A DNA stretch of 64,000 bases from Bradyrhizobium sp. 200 (GCF_023100945.1 NZ_CP064689.1:434001-498000), one strand, 5' to 3'; positions 34,701 through 42,806 are shown, numbered from the stretch's first letter. The notes: generated from the sequence alone by a model not told the origin. Numbers and translations are program-made.

Positions 34701-35259
34701 AGTCTGGCGGCCCGGTGGCCGTTCCGACGAGCGCCGTCCGCATCACGACCGCAACCGCCAGCGCCACCACGGCCGCCCGGCCGAAGGCGCGCAAGCCGCC
34801 AGCGGCGAAGGCGCCGACGGTGCGCCGCGCGAGCAGCGCCATCGCCGCGGCCGCCGCCACAACGAGTTCAGAAAGCCGCGTGAGGGTGCGCCAGCCGATA
34901 CCACAGCCACCCCGGCTGCAGAGGGTGCTCCCGCAGCCGAGGCCCGCGAGCAGACGCGTCAGGACCGTCCGCCCCGCGAGCGCTTCGAAGGCAAGGGCCG
35001 CGACGGCGATCGCCGCGACAAATTCGATCGCAACAAGGGCGACCGCAACAAGGGCGGTCGCGACAAGGGTGAGCGCGGCGGCCGTGATTTCGGCGGACGC
35101 GACAAGGGCGGCCGTGACAAGCGCGACAGTGGTCCCTCGCACCGTCAATGGGCGACGAGTGCCGCACCGCGCGAGCGCGATCGTCCCGTCGATCCCAATT
35201 CGCCATTTGCAAAACTGGCGGCGCTGAAGGAACAGCTTGCGGGCAACCGCAAAGAGTAA
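31786..35259 (+). CDS. Suv3-like superfamily 2 RNA helicase with long disordered tail
   Basis: An 1157-residue helicase. The N-terminal motor (about 15-330) has Walker A GPTNTGKTH (23-31), the Suv3-type motif DEIQ in FLAVDEIQIAADLERG, motif III GAATMRP and motif VI QIAGRAGRA. This set matches Suv3, the mitochondrial degradosome helicase, so a role in RNA turnover is likely. The C-terminal third (about 830-1157) is an Ala/Glu/Pro-rich linker followed by a basic tail of GGRDKG/RDK repeats, probably disordered and RNA-binding. The S4-domain gene follows within 15 bases. Confidence 0.9.
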   Translation: MAFSPSTFATDRAPGSGVTAVLGPTNTGKTHLAIERMLGHSSGVIGLPLRLLAREVYNKIADRAGADSVALVTGEEKIKPKNPRYWVSTVEAMPRDLDVSFLAVDEIQIAADLERGHVFTDRILHRRGRDETLLLGAATMRPIIERLLPGASIVTRPRLSQLEFAGDRKITRQPRRTAIVAFSADEVYAIAELIRRQHGGAAVVLGSLSPRTRNAQVAMFQNGDVDYLVATDAVGMGLNLDVDHVAFASDRKYDGYQFRRLNPAEFAQIAGRAGRATRNGTFGTTGRCAPFEPELVNALQNHTFDSVKMLQWRNSKLDFSSLGALQVSLALPPGHEALTRAPIAEDLRVLDHAARDGEVRDMAHGAAAVERLWDACQIPDYRKIAPAAHAELVTTLYAFLMKKGRIPDAWFAAQVDQADRVTGDIDTLSGRIAQIRTWTFVANRPDWLGDPDHWQGIAREVENKLSDALHERLTERFVDRRTSVLMRRLRENSVLNTEIGKTGEVIVEGHAIGRLDGFTFAPDAAEAGSDAKALQAAAQQVLASEIDARATKLGAAPDDQFVLTSDGTIRWTGDAVAKLVAADDALHPRLRIIADDRLAGAAREGVQTRLDLWLKTHIEKLLGPLFGLSKAEDITGIGRGIAFQLVEALGVLERSKISAEMKDLDQASRATLRKYGVRFGAYHIYFPALLKPAARALASLLWAEKQDNVDMSALSGAQHLASSGRTSFPVDKALPRDAYRVLGYRQCGERAVRVDILERLADLIRPALAWRETSPGEKPTGAFDGRGFVVTQAMTSLTGSAGEDFASILRALGYRMDRRPPLPPKPAPEVVVETAPEVAVETVSSETPLVEASAETTAETPAEEVAAELPVSGNPAPSASLLPNVTPVTQASEEVAPAVTTPAEAAIADAPPEQEAVEAVSAAEAAAEPATASEAPAESAAAEATVAEAASAEAVAAEPKPDAPPAEPALVEVWRPGGRSDERRPHHDRNRQRHHGRPAEGAQAASGEGADGAPREQRHRRGRRHNEFRKPREGAPADTTATPAAEGAPAAEAREQTRQDRPPRERFEGKGRDGDRRDKFDRNKGDRNKGGRDKGERGGRDFGGRDKGGRDKRDSGPSHRQWATSAAPRERDRPVDPNSPFAKLAALKEQLAGNRKE

Positions 35260-35273
35260 TCACGGGCGGTTCG

Positions 35274-35543
35274 TTGGAGCGGCAGCGTCTCGACAAATGG
35301 CTGTGGCACGCGCGGGTGGTGAAGGCCCGCACCTCCGCTGCCGCGCTCGTCGAGGCCGGTCACGTCCGCATCAACGGCGTGCGCGAAAAGGCGCCGGGAC
35401 ATTCGGTGAAGATCGGCGATGTGCTGACGATCGCGCTCGATCGCACCGTGCGTATTCTCAAGGTGGTGGGATTTTCCGAGCGGCGGGGAGACGCTGCAGC
35501 GGCGCGCGTGCTCTATGATGATTTGCACAGTGACAGGCAGTAA
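35274..35543 (+). CDS. S4-domain RNA-binding protein (Hsp15-like)
   Basis: An 89-residue S4 RNA-binding protein of the Hsp15/YabP type: RQRLDKWLWHARVVKARTSA, then ALVEAGHVRINGVREKAPGH. Hsp15 rescues stalled 50S subunits carrying nascent chains in E. coli. TTG 35274 is the likely start, giving MERQRLDKWLW; there is no nearby ATG or GTG in frame except one inside the helicase gene (ATG 35148). It follows the helicase by 14 bases, so cotranscription is probable. Confidence 0.88.
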   Translation: MERQRLDKWLWHARVVKARTSAAALVEAGHVRINGVREKAPGHSVKIGDVLTIALDRTVRILKVVGFSERRGDAAAARVLYDDLHSDRQ

Positions 35544-35690
35544 CTATCTGCATTGGGCTCGCGGGGACGCCTGAAAAACGGCCGTTTGCGGCCCGCTGCT
35601 TCCCTTGCGGCAGCGCACCGCATGCGCTACGCAAACCCCGGAAAACTGATCCGTTCGCTGCCTTGTTCGGAGTATTATTCGGAGCCTTGG

Positions 35691-36029
35691 ATGACTTACG
35701 TCGTCACTGAAGCCTGCATCAAATGCAAATATACCGACTGCGTTGAAGTCTGCCCCGTCGACTGCTTCTACGAGGGCGAGAACATGCTGGTGATCCATCC
35801 CGACGAATGCATCGACTGCGGCGTCTGCGAACCCGAATGTCCCGCCGACGCCATCAAGCCCGACACCGAGCCGGGGCTGGAGAAGTGGCTCGAGGTCAAC
35901 ACCGAGTACGCCAAGAGCTGGCCCAACATCACACAGAAGAAGGAAGCCCCACCCGACGCGAAAGAAATGGAGGGTGTGGAGGGCAAGTTCGAGAAATATT
36001 TTTCCAAGGAACCCGGTTCCGGCGACTAG
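35691..36029 (+). CDS. fdxA: 7Fe ferredoxin FdxA
   Basis: A 112-residue ferredoxin. The N-terminal [18 protein letters not shown] and the following [14 protein letters not shown] supply ligands for one [3Fe-4S] and one [4Fe-4S] cluster; the long C-terminal extension is typical of Azotobacter-type FdxA. It carries electrons in the cytoplasm; specific partners are not evident. ATG 35691 gives the invariant [12 protein letters not shown] start. Confidence 0.96.
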   Translation: MTYVVTEACIKCKYTDCVEVCPVDCFYEGENMLVIHPDECIDCGVCEPECPADAIKPDTEPGLEKWLEVNTEYAKSWPNITQKKEAPPDAKEMEGVEGKFEKYFSKEPGSGD

Positions 36030-36164
36030 CCTGTGGATAAGTTAAGGACTCGTTAAGCCTGTTTTCGACCCCAATCTGAACCGAACCAGCGTTGCCGATT
36101 TAACCCTGTTATTGGACTTATGGCGGATACGGCCCCGTAAAGGCCCGGAACCCGGCGTAAATCA

Positions 36165-36192
36165 TTGATTTTTGCGGAAAATGTGCTATATT
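36165..36192 (+). promoter_or_regulatory. Putative sigma-70-type promoter of carD
   Basis: TTGATT (-35) and TATATT (-10) separated by 16 bases, in an A+T-rich patch about 100 bases upstream of the first possible carD start. No other good match lies between fdxA and carD. Confidence 0.5.
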
Positions 36193-36290
36193 GGGCACAT
36201 TATAAGCCGATCCTGGCCATGCGTAACTTTGGCCCCGGTGGGTTCCCGTAAAAACATCGAACAGGGGCGTGGCAGTTCCGCGCGCAGGCT

Positions 36291-37223
36291 GTGTCACAGA
36301 AAACGCGTAAAAAGAGTGCTTCCAAGACCACGAAAAAAGCCGCTTCGGCCAGCCGCAGCGCAACCAAAGGCCGTGCCAAGGCAACCTTGAAGGTCGCCAG
36401 GAAGGTTGCGGCCACAAAGTCCTCAAAGAACAAAAGAAGCGCAATGCCAGAAAAGACTGCCAAGACCGCCGCGAAAGCGACGGGTTCGAAGACCACTGCG
36501 TCGAAAGTTGCCGCCAAAGCTCCTGTGAAGGCTGCGCCCCCGAAAGCCGCCGCTGTTGCGCCGAAGGCTCCCGCCAAGCCGGTCGCCGCCGCGCCGCGCG
36601 TCGAGGAGCCGAAGAAGGTCGTGACCCAGCGTCAGGGCTTCAAGGCCAATGAATTCGTGGTCTATCCCGCCCACGGCGTCGGCCAGATCCTGGCCATCGA
36701 GGAGCAGGAGATCGCCGGAGCCAAGCTCGAGCTGTTCGTGATCAATTTCATGAAGGACAAGATGACGCTCCGCGTGCCGACCGCCAAGGTCGCCAATGTC
36801 GGCATGCGCAAGCTGTCCGAACCGGCGCTGGTGAAGAAGGCGCTGGAGACGCTGAAGGGCCGCGCGCGCGTCAAGCGCACCATGTGGTCGCGCCGGGCGC
36901 AGGAATACGAAGCGAAGATCAATTCGGGCGACATCGTCGCGATCGCCGAAGTGGTCCGCGACCTCTACCGTTCGGAATCGCAGCCCGAGCAGTCCTACAG
37001 CGAACGCCAGCTCTATGAAGCCGCGCTCGATCGCCTGTCGCGCGAAATCGCCGTCGTCCAGCATTCGACGGAGACCGAAGCGGTCAAGGAAATCGAAAGC
37101 CAACTCGCCAAGAGCCCGCGCCGTGGCGCCAAGACCGAGACGGCCGAGGCTGACGGCGAAGCCGACGAGGCGGATGTCGAAGCCGATGGCGACGACGCTG
37201 CCGTGGCGGATGAAGCTGCCTGA
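36291..37223 (+). CDS. CarD-family transcriptional regulator with histone H1-like N-terminus
   Basis: CarD-type proteins bind the RNA polymerase beta subunit and promoter DNA. The CarD/RID domain starts near residue 113 (FKANEFVVYPAHGVGQILAI) and is followed by the helical C-terminal domain (WSRRAQEYEAKINSGDI). Unusually, residues 1-110 are Lys/Ala/Pro-rich, like histone H1 or AlgP. GTG 36291 gives 310 residues; ATG 36444 gives 259 and is the conservative choice, but the 51 codons between have the same Lys/Ala-rich coding character. The C-terminus is acidic. A terminator follows. Confidence 0.9.
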   Translation: MSQKTRKKSASKTTKKAASASRSATKGRAKATLKVARKVAATKSSKNKRSAMPEKTAKTAAKATGSKTTASKVAAKAPVKAAPPKAAAVAPKAPAKPVAAAPRVEEPKKVVTQRQGFKANEFVVYPAHGVGQILAIEEQEIAGAKLELFVINFMKDKMTLRVPTAKVANVGMRKLSEPALVKKALETLKGRARVKRTMWSRRAQEYEAKINSGDIVAIAEVVRDLYRSESQPEQSYSERQLYEAALDRLSREIAVVQHSTETEAVKEIESQLAKSPRRGAKTETAEADGEADEADVEADGDDAAVADEAA

Positions 37224-37246
37224 AAGGGTTCGACGGATTGAGATAA

Positions 37247-37274
37247 AAGCCCGGCTGAAATGCCGGGCTTTTTG
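37247..37274 (+). terminator. Rho-independent terminator of carD
   Basis: A nine-base stem, AAGCCCGGC / GCCGGGCTT with a six-base loop, running into a T tract, 23 bases after the carD stop. Confidence 0.9.
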
Positions 37275-37393
37275 TTTGGGCGTGCGCGAGAGAAGTCGCG
37301 GGAGCGCTGGGCTTCAAACGCTATGGGGCACACTTCAGGAAGGGCGCTCGATATCTGTCGTCCCTCGTGGTGACGAGCCGGTTCCCCGACGCA

Positions 37394-37489
37394 TCAAGGC
37401 AGACCCACCAACGGCCGCAGCAGGAGCGTGACGCCCGCTACCAGCGTGCAGAAGCTGCTCGCCAATATGAAAAGCAGAAAGTTTTCCAT
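37394..37489 (-). CDS. Possible 31-residue membrane peptide
   Basis: A short ORF, MENFLLFILASSFCTLVAGV followed by TLLLRPLVGLP, forms one transmembrane helix. A ribosome site (AAGGGGA, eight bases before ATG 37489) supports it. Its in-frame upstream extension is not coding-like. Function unknown; too short for a confident call. Confidence 0.4.
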   Translation of the reverse strand: MENFLLFILASSFCTLVAGVTLLLRPLVGLP

Positions 37490-37834
37490 GCCGCGATCCC
37501 CTTTCCTGACAAGTCGACGCTTGAGCCTGCAATCCGTTCCGGCCATCCGCTTTTGCGGAGCAGACTTGCCGTAAGGGCTTGGCTTCCGGTCCTCCCGTGG
37601 AACCCGGCTCGGCTGATGCCTAAGGCGATTTGCTTTGCCTGGATTGTCTCCAACTTCGCGAAGCCATGCTGTGACGGACAAGCCGCTTGCGCCCGCGATG
37701 ATCGGTAACTCCCGCCTCGCCTCAACCTGTCGCGCCGCCATTCACCCGGAATGTGGCCAGATTTCCGGCCTCTTGTGACCAAATTTAAAAGTGAGTCTGG
37801 CATTCCACATCCGATTGAATCGCAGGGGTGTTCG
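37490..37834. other. Intergenic stretch
   Basis: No gene, terminator or repeat of the families listed here is recognised between the small membrane ORF and the secreted protein gene. The last 80 bases are A+T-richer (AAATTTAAAAG) and may hold the promoter of the latter. Confidence 0.35.
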
Positions 37835-38254
37835 ATGAAGACTCAAATTCGGTTGGTCTTTTTCGCCGCTTGCATTGCTGCTCTCGCGCCGATTGGCATG
37901 CTGAATGCACAGGCCAAAGCGCAGGTCAGAGACTGCAGCGTTGCGCCGCCATCGAATGGACGGGGGCATTGGTCCTGGCGCCTGATCGATGGGCGAAAAT
38001 GCTGGTACTCCGGCAAGACCGTGATCGCGAAATCATCGTTGCGGTGGCCCGCAGCGGCGCCCGCGCAAGCCAAGGCTCCTGTGCAAGCCAAGGCTCCCGC
38101 GCAAGCCAAGGCTGATGCGGCGCCCATCGTTGTCGCTACGCCCGTCGTTGTCGCTGCAGAGAAACGTAGCGACCCGATGGATGCACAGGCGCGAATGCTC
38201 GACGCTGACAATACGTTCGAGGCGCGCTGGCGCGCGCGGGTGACTGTCGAGTAG
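37835..38254 (+). CDS. Small secreted protein with QAKAP repeats
   Basis: A 139-residue protein with a signal peptide (MKTQIRLVFFAACIAALAPI, cleavage near NAQA). The mature N-terminus has RDCSVAPPSNGRGHWSWRLI and GRKCWYSGKT, with two Cys that could pair, followed by a tandem AQAKAP/VQAKAP repeat (about residues 76-93) and a tail. I recall similar small CWY-motif exported proteins in Bradyrhizobium; the role is unknown. Confidence 0.7.
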   Translation: MKTQIRLVFFAACIAALAPIGMLNAQAKAQVRDCSVAPPSNGRGHWSWRLIDGRKCWYSGKTVIAKSSLRWPAAAPAQAKAPVQAKAPAQAKADAAPIVVATPVVVAAEKRSDPMDAQARMLDADNTFEARWRARVTVE

Positions 38255-38280
38255 GCGAGGCTGGAGCGAATGACGCCCGC

Positions 38281-38362
38281 CGTCATTGCGAGGAGTGGTA
38301 GCGACGAAGCAATCCATTCCTTCTCTGGCGAGATGGATTGCTTCGCTTCGCTCGCAATGACG
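38281..38362. repeat. Palindromic repeat, family D, copy 3
   Basis: Arms CGTCATTGCGAGGAGTGGTA and GCTTCGCTTCGCTCGCAATG, in the same orientation as the copy at 22913, between the secreted protein and the convergent M48 protease gene. Confidence 0.85.
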
Positions 38363-38372
38363 GTTGTCGGCT

Positions 38373-39902
38373 TCAATCCACCACGATCTTCACGCGATCC
38401 CTTGGCTTGACCTGGGCGTGCTGGTCGAGGCCGTTGAGGATGCGGAAGCGCTCGGCGGGGCGGTCGATGCCGGCCATGCGGTGGGAGAGGGATTCCACGG
38501 TGTCGCCGGGCTGCACGGTGATGACCTTGATGCGCAGCGGGCGCGCGGCCTGGATTTCGTCGAGCGTCAGGCGGCGGAAAGAGTTGACGGTCTCGCGCGC
38601 GTTGCGCTCGCTCTCGGTGTTGCGCTGCTTGGCGGCGAAGATGAAGCGGTAGACGTCGCTGCCGTAGCGCAGCGCATAGACCTTGAACTGCCATTGATCG
38701 CCGTTCGCGGAAGCCGAAGCCACCGGGAAGCCGTTGATCATGAGGTCTTCCGTCGACCCCTTGTCGACGCCTTCCATCCAGCCGGAAGTGAGATAATCGG
38801 CGAGCGATTGTTCGGCCGGTACGCGCACCACGTCGAAGCGCATCGCCTGCGTGCCGCCTTCGCGCACGCCGATCACGGCCTGCGCGGTGTTGTCCAGCGT
38901 GAACGTCTCGGGCGCTGCGAAGGTGAAGCCGAGCTTCGGATGCAGGAAGCGCCGGCCACGCACAAAGCCTTCGCTGGGGTCCTCGCCATAGACGATGTTG
39001 TCGATCGCGGCGAGGTAGGTTTCGCGGTCGCGCTCGCCGCCCTGCGGCGAGGTGTATTGCCGGGCGCTGGCCTGCGCGTTCTGCACGCGCTCGGGCGTTG
39101 CCGGGTGCGAGGACAGGAAATCCTGCGCGCGGGGATCGAGCGAGGTCTTGCCGGCCTTCAGCGCCGCGTTGCGTTCCATCGCGGCGAGGAAGCGCGACGC
39201 GCCATAGGGATCGAAATGGGCGCGGGCCGAAATGCCGACGCCGATGCCATCGGCCTCGAATTCCTGCGCGCGCGAGAAGCTCGCCATCGTCAGTTTCGTT
39301 TTCGCCAGCGCCAGTGCCGTCAGATCGGGGTCGTTGCTCATATCGGTGACGACCCGCGTCACCACCGCCGCCTGCCGCGCCTGGTCTTCCCGGATCGAGG
39401 CGTGTTTTGCAATGACATGCGCCATCTCGTGGCTCAGCACCGAGGACAGTTCCGAGGTGTCGCTGGCGAGCGCAACCAGCCCGCGCGTCACATAGAGCTG
39501 GCCGGTCGGCAGTGCAAAGGCGTTCACGGCCCCGGAATTGAGGATCGTCACCCGGTAGGCTTGGTCGGGACGGTCGGAGGCCGCGACCAGCCGGTCGACC
39601 GTTTTGCCGATCAGGGTCGCGAGTTTCGGATCGTCATAGGCGCCGCCATAGGAGGCAAGAATGCGCTCGTGCTCGCGCTCGCTCGCAGGCGTCTGCGCGA
39701 CGGTGCGGCTCGGCTTCGGTGCTGCTACCGTCGGCGGGGCGGTCTCGAGTTTTCCGAGATTTCCACAGGAAGCGACCATGAGCGCGGCACACAGCAGCGC
39801 CGGCGCAGCCAGAAGGCGGCCACCCGTGTTTCCTTCGCGCCGTTTTGCACGATGCGTCAAATCAGCCACTGAACCACGACCCGACTGGAACCGTGATCTC
39901 AT
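38373..39902 (-). CDS. M48-family metalloprotease lipoprotein with LysM-like tail
   Basis: A 509-residue periplasmic zinc protease, BepA/LoiP-like. The signal peptide ends in lipobox VASC (Cys46). HEMAH (158-162) gives two zinc ligands and the catalytic Glu; EFEAD near 214-218 gives the third. A C-terminal domain (about 300-440) is followed by a LysM-like segment (VITVQPGDTVESLSHRM), suggesting peptidoglycan contact. Family members survey outer-membrane protein assembly. The N-terminus includes about 28 basic residues before the hydrophobic core, so the true start may be internal. Confidence 0.92.
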   Translation of the reverse strand: MRSRFQSGRGSVADLTHRAKRREGNTGGRLLAAPALLCAALMVASCGNLGKLETAPPTVAAPKPSRTVAQTPASEREHERILASYGGAYDDPKLATLIGKTVDRLVAASDRPDQAYRVTILNSGAVNAFALPTGQLYVTRGLVALASDTSELSSVLSHEMAHVIAKHASIREDQARQAAVVTRVVTDMSNDPDLTALALAKTKLTMASFSRAQEFEADGIGVGISARAHFDPYGASRFLAAMERNAALKAGKTSLDPRAQDFLSSHPATPERVQNAQASARQYTSPQGGERDRETYLAAIDNIVYGEDPSEGFVRGRRFLHPKLGFTFAAPETFTLDNTAQAVIGVREGGTQAMRFDVVRVPAEQSLADYLTSGWMEGVDKGSTEDLMINGFPVASASANGDQWQFKVYALRYGSDVYRFIFAAKQRNTESERNARETVNSFRRLTLDEIQAARPLRIKVITVQPGDTVESLSHRMAGIDRPAERFRILNGLDQHAQVKPRDRVKIVVD

Positions 39903-39958
39903 CCCTGTTTTTGCGCATGATCCAGGCGAAAACCGGTGCCCAGTCTTCGAATCACGCG

Positions 39959-40777
39959 CTATTTCCCGCCCAGCACCTCAATCTGCCCCACCCGCAGCAA
40001 CTCGATCCGTGGTCCTCCCCGCGACGAAACAATGCCGCGGACACGAATCCGTCGATTTTCGAGCGACTTAGGCCCAAGGCCGGCGCCCTCAAACGCCGGT
40101 ATGATGCGCCTTGGAATAGTCGCAGCAAAGTCCCGTGTCCAGTTTCGCCCGAAATTCAGGTAGGTGATTGCCCCCGCCTGCCGAACGGACAGAACTCTGC
40201 CCTCGACCACCGTAAATTGCCCAACCGCTGCCAGAATATCGCCCGGACTTTCCGTGTTTTTTATGGCCATGGCATCCGACCAGATGCCCAATTTGGCATC
40301 CCGCGCGGCGCGCTCGGCGGCGGCCAGTGCCGCAGCGCAATTTTTGTCGGCTATATCGGCCGAAAATAGCGCCTCGCCGCGGCGCAGCAGCTCGCCTTGC
40401 ACCGATTGTTCCGAGCCGGTTGCGAACAGAATGGCGCCCTGGCGGCCATAGCGATCCGGCGAATCATCGTCGCCGTGCAGCGTCACGTCGCGGCTGCCGG
40501 CGATGGCCGACAATGCGGCCCTGCCGCGGGCACTGTCGGTTCCACCGCGCTCGATGCCGGCGAGACGGATTTCGCGGCCGTCTTCGAGCCGAAGACTGCG
40601 CCCATCGAGCACGGCGGCGACGCGGCCTTCGCCCTGCGGCTCGAGCGCGCAATCGGCGGCGAGCGTCTGCCCGCCTGAAACCAGCACCAGCAACGCCGCC
40701 GCAGATGCCCGGTAGCACCATGCCGGGTCGGTCACGACGGGGCTCTCGATCGCGGTCTGTTGCGGTATGCTCGACAT
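39959..40777 (-). CDS. Thermonuclease-like (SNase) domain protein, exported
   Basis: A 272-residue protein with a hydrophobic segment near residues 24-41 (signal or anchor) and an SNase-type OB fold: GRVAAVLDGRSLRLEDGREI, IRLAGIERG, then DRYGRQGAILFA. The usual catalytic Arg/Asp/Glu set of active nucleases is only partly recognisable, so activity is uncertain. A second beta-rich region (about 185-272) follows. It is downstream of nothing obvious and divergent from the broken VOC gene. Confidence 0.8.
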   Translation of the reverse strand: MSSIPQQTAIESPVVTDPAWCYRASAAALLVLVSGGQTLAADCALEPQGEGRVAAVLDGRSLRLEDGREIRLAGIERGGTDSARGRAALSAIAGSRDVTLHGDDDSPDRYGRQGAILFATGSEQSVQGELLRRGEALFSADIADKNCAAALAAAERAARDAKLGIWSDAMAIKNTESPGDILAAVGQFTVVEGRVLSVRQAGAITYLNFGRNWTRDFAATIPRRIIPAFEGAGLGPKSLENRRIRVRGIVSSRGGPRIELLRVGQIEVLGGK

Positions 40778-40819
40778 GTCAGGGCAATACTACCAGAGAT
40801 TGCCAAGCAGGGGGAGGCC

Positions 40820-41230
40820 ATGGAAGTCAACGGCATTGCACATATTTTTCTCACCGCCTCGAATTTCCAGCGCTCGCGCGAGTTCTATTCGAAGCTGCTG
40901 CCGTTTCCCGGTTGAAGCCGGTGCTCGATACCGAGACAACCTACTACTGCGTCGGCGGCCGCACCGCGATCGGCATCAGCGCGCCGTCAGCCGAGCATGA
41001 AGGCGCGGCATTCGAGCAGCAGCGCGTCGGCCTGCATCATCTCTGCTTCCGCGCCCGCGAGCGCGCCGACGTCGATGGGCTGCACGGCTTTCTCCAGACG
41101 CTCGGAGCGAAGATCATCAGAGCGCCTAGAGGATCAGTGGGCGCCGGGATATTACTCGATCCTGTTCGAAGATCCCGACGGCATCCGGCTCGAGCTCAAT
41201 CATGTGCCGGGGAAGGGATTGCTGGCGTAG
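40820..41230 (+). pseudogene. VOC/glyoxalase-family gene broken by two indels
   Basis: Three consecutive segments of one VOC protein are in two frames. MEVNGIAHIFLTASNFQRS up to LLPFPG ends at TGA (40913-40915). The match continues one frame over with LKPVLDTETTYYCVGGRTAI to GAKIIRAP. It then returns to the first frame as EDQWAPGYYSILFEDPDGIR to the stop at 41230. The simplest reading is a one-base deletion at about 40911 and a one-base insertion at about 41133 (GCGCCT-A-GAGGAT). A strong ribosome site (GGGGGAGG) remains. Sequencing error is an alternative. Confidence 0.8.
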
Positions 41231-41240
41231 TGCGCGACAA

Positions 41241-41322
41241 GGATGGGTAGAGCGAAGCGAAACCCATCACGCCTCTGCGCAAATGGTTGATGGGTTTTCG
41301 CTGCGCTCTACCCCATCCTACG
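41241..41322. repeat. Palindromic repeat, family E
   Basis: Left arm GGATGGGTAGAGCGAAGCGA (continuing AACCCATC), right arm GATGGGTTTTCGCTGCGCTC (continuing TACCCCATCC). A single copy in this window, of a type I associate with Bradyrhizobium intergenic regions. Confidence 0.75.
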
Positions 41323-41457
41323 AGGTCATTCCGCTTAGCGGAAAACACGCGAGAATCCTCGCACGTCTTCGCCTTGCCGCTGCTGACCCCATGCGGCATG
41401 ATCGCGCTGAAAATTTCAAAGCTGCAGACAATGCGGCGCGCGAACAGGGAGGCCTCC

Positions 41458-42663
41458 GTGAAAAGAGCAACAACGGGCATTGTCGCCGCGGTTCTGGCGA
41501 TGTCGGCGACGGCCGCACTGGAGCAGAGCAAGCCGCTCAAGCTCGGCGGCATCCTCGACATGTCCGGGCTCTATGCCGATATCACCGGGCCGGGTTCGGA
41601 GACCGCCGCGAAGATGGCGGTGGAGGATTTTGGCGGCGAGGTGCTGGGACGCAAGGTCGAGATCGTTGCGGCCGATCATCTCAACAAGGCTGACCTTGCC
41701 GCCAGCATCGCGCGCGACATGTTCGACAATCAGGGTGTCGAGATGCTGTACGACGTGGCGGCGTCCGCGACCGCGCTCGCCGCCGGCGAGATCGCGAAAG
41801 CGCGCAACAAGATCGTGATGTATAGCGGGCCCGCTTCGATCCGCCTGAGCAACGAGGCCTGCGGTCCCTATACCGTGCATTATTCCTACGACACGTTTGC
41901 GCAGGCCAACGTCACCGGGCTCGCCACCGTCAAATCAGGGTTCGAGACCTGGTTCTTTCTCACCGCCGACTATGCCTTCGGCCAGGACCTGGAAAAGGAC
42001 ACCACCAATGTCGTGGTGAAGGCCGGCGGCAAGGTGCTTGGCGGCGTCAAGCATCCGCTCAATACGTCGGACTTCTCCTCGTTCCTGCTGCAGGCGCAGA
42101 GTTCGAAGGCGAAGGTCGTGGGCCTTGCCAATGCCGGCGGCGATACCATCAATGCGATCAAGCAGGCGGCGGAATTCGGACTGACCAAGAGCGGCGGTCA
42201 AAAGCTCTCGCCGCTGCTGGCCTTCGTGACCGACATCGACAGCGTCGGCTTAGAGACGGCGCAGGGCCTGCTGCTGGCGGAGGCGTTCTACTGGGACCTT
42301 AATGATGAGACGCGGGCGTTCTCAAAACGCTTCGTGGAGCGCGTCAAGCGGCCGCCGACCGCAGCGCAGGCCAGCGTCTATTCTTCCGTCCTTCACTACC
42401 TGAAGGCCGTGAAGGCCGCGGGCACCACGGACTCTGCCGCCGTCATGAAAATCATGAAGGAGACGCCGGTCAACGACATGTTCGCCAGGAACGGCAAGAT
42501 CCGCGAGGATGGCCGCATGGTGCACGACATGTACCTGTTCGAGGTCAAGAAGCCCTCGGAATCGAAGGCGCGCTGGGACTATTACAAGCTTCTGGCCACC
42601 ATCCCCGGCAGCGAGGCGTTTCAGCCGCTGGAAGCCTCGCGCTGTCCGCTGGTGAAGAAATAG
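41458..42663 (+). CDS. ABC transporter substrate-binding protein (branched-chain amino acid type)
   Basis: A 401-residue periplasmic binding protein of the LivJ/peripla_BP_6 class. The signal peptide is VAAVLAMSATAAL, and the mature part starts with LKLGGILDMSGLYADITGPG, the usual first strand and loop. GTG 41458, five bases after GGGAGG, gives the short basic N-terminus MKRATTG. No permease or ATPase genes adjoin; in Rhizobiales such orphans often bind aromatic or acyl compounds, fitting the acyl-CoA genes downstream, but the ligand is not inferable. Confidence 0.9.
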   Translation: MKRATTGIVAAVLAMSATAALEQSKPLKLGGILDMSGLYADITGPGSETAAKMAVEDFGGEVLGRKVEIVAADHLNKADLAASIARDMFDNQGVEMLYDVAASATALAAGEIAKARNKIVMYSGPASIRLSNEACGPYTVHYSYDTFAQANVTGLATVKSGFETWFFLTADYAFGQDLEKDTTNVVVKAGGKVLGGVKHPLNTSDFSSFLLQAQSSKAKVVGLANAGGDTINAIKQAAEFGLTKSGGQKLSPLLAFVTDIDSVGLETAQGLLLAEAFYWDLNDETRAFSKRFVERVKRPPTAAQASVYSSVLHYLKAVKAAGTTDSAAVMKIMKETPVNDMFARNGKIREDGRMVHDMYLFEVKKPSESKARWDYYKLLATIPGSEAFQPLEASRCPLVKK

Positions 42664-42677
42664 AGCTGCCTGTTCGC

Positions 42678-42761
42678 CGTCATTGCGAGCGAAGCGAAGC
42701 AATCCATCTTGCGGCATCAAGAAAGATGGATTGCTTCGTCGCTTCGCTCCTCGCAATGACG
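42678..42761. repeat. Palindromic repeat, family D, copy 4 (inverted)
   Basis: Here the arm with the extra CGTCGCTTCGCTCC is on the right (GGATTGCTTCGTCGCTTCGC), so the element is inverted relative to the three other copies. It separates the binding-protein gene from the first enoyl-CoA hydratase. Confidence 0.85.
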
Positions 42762-42806
42762 ATGTGAGGCCGGAATTCAAACGCAACAATAACGAAAGCA
42801 CGACAC

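Noticed and set aside
22913..42761. Family D palindromes considered as a CRISPR array
   Set aside because: Copies are kilobases apart, palindromic over their full length, and lack regular spacers or cas genes.
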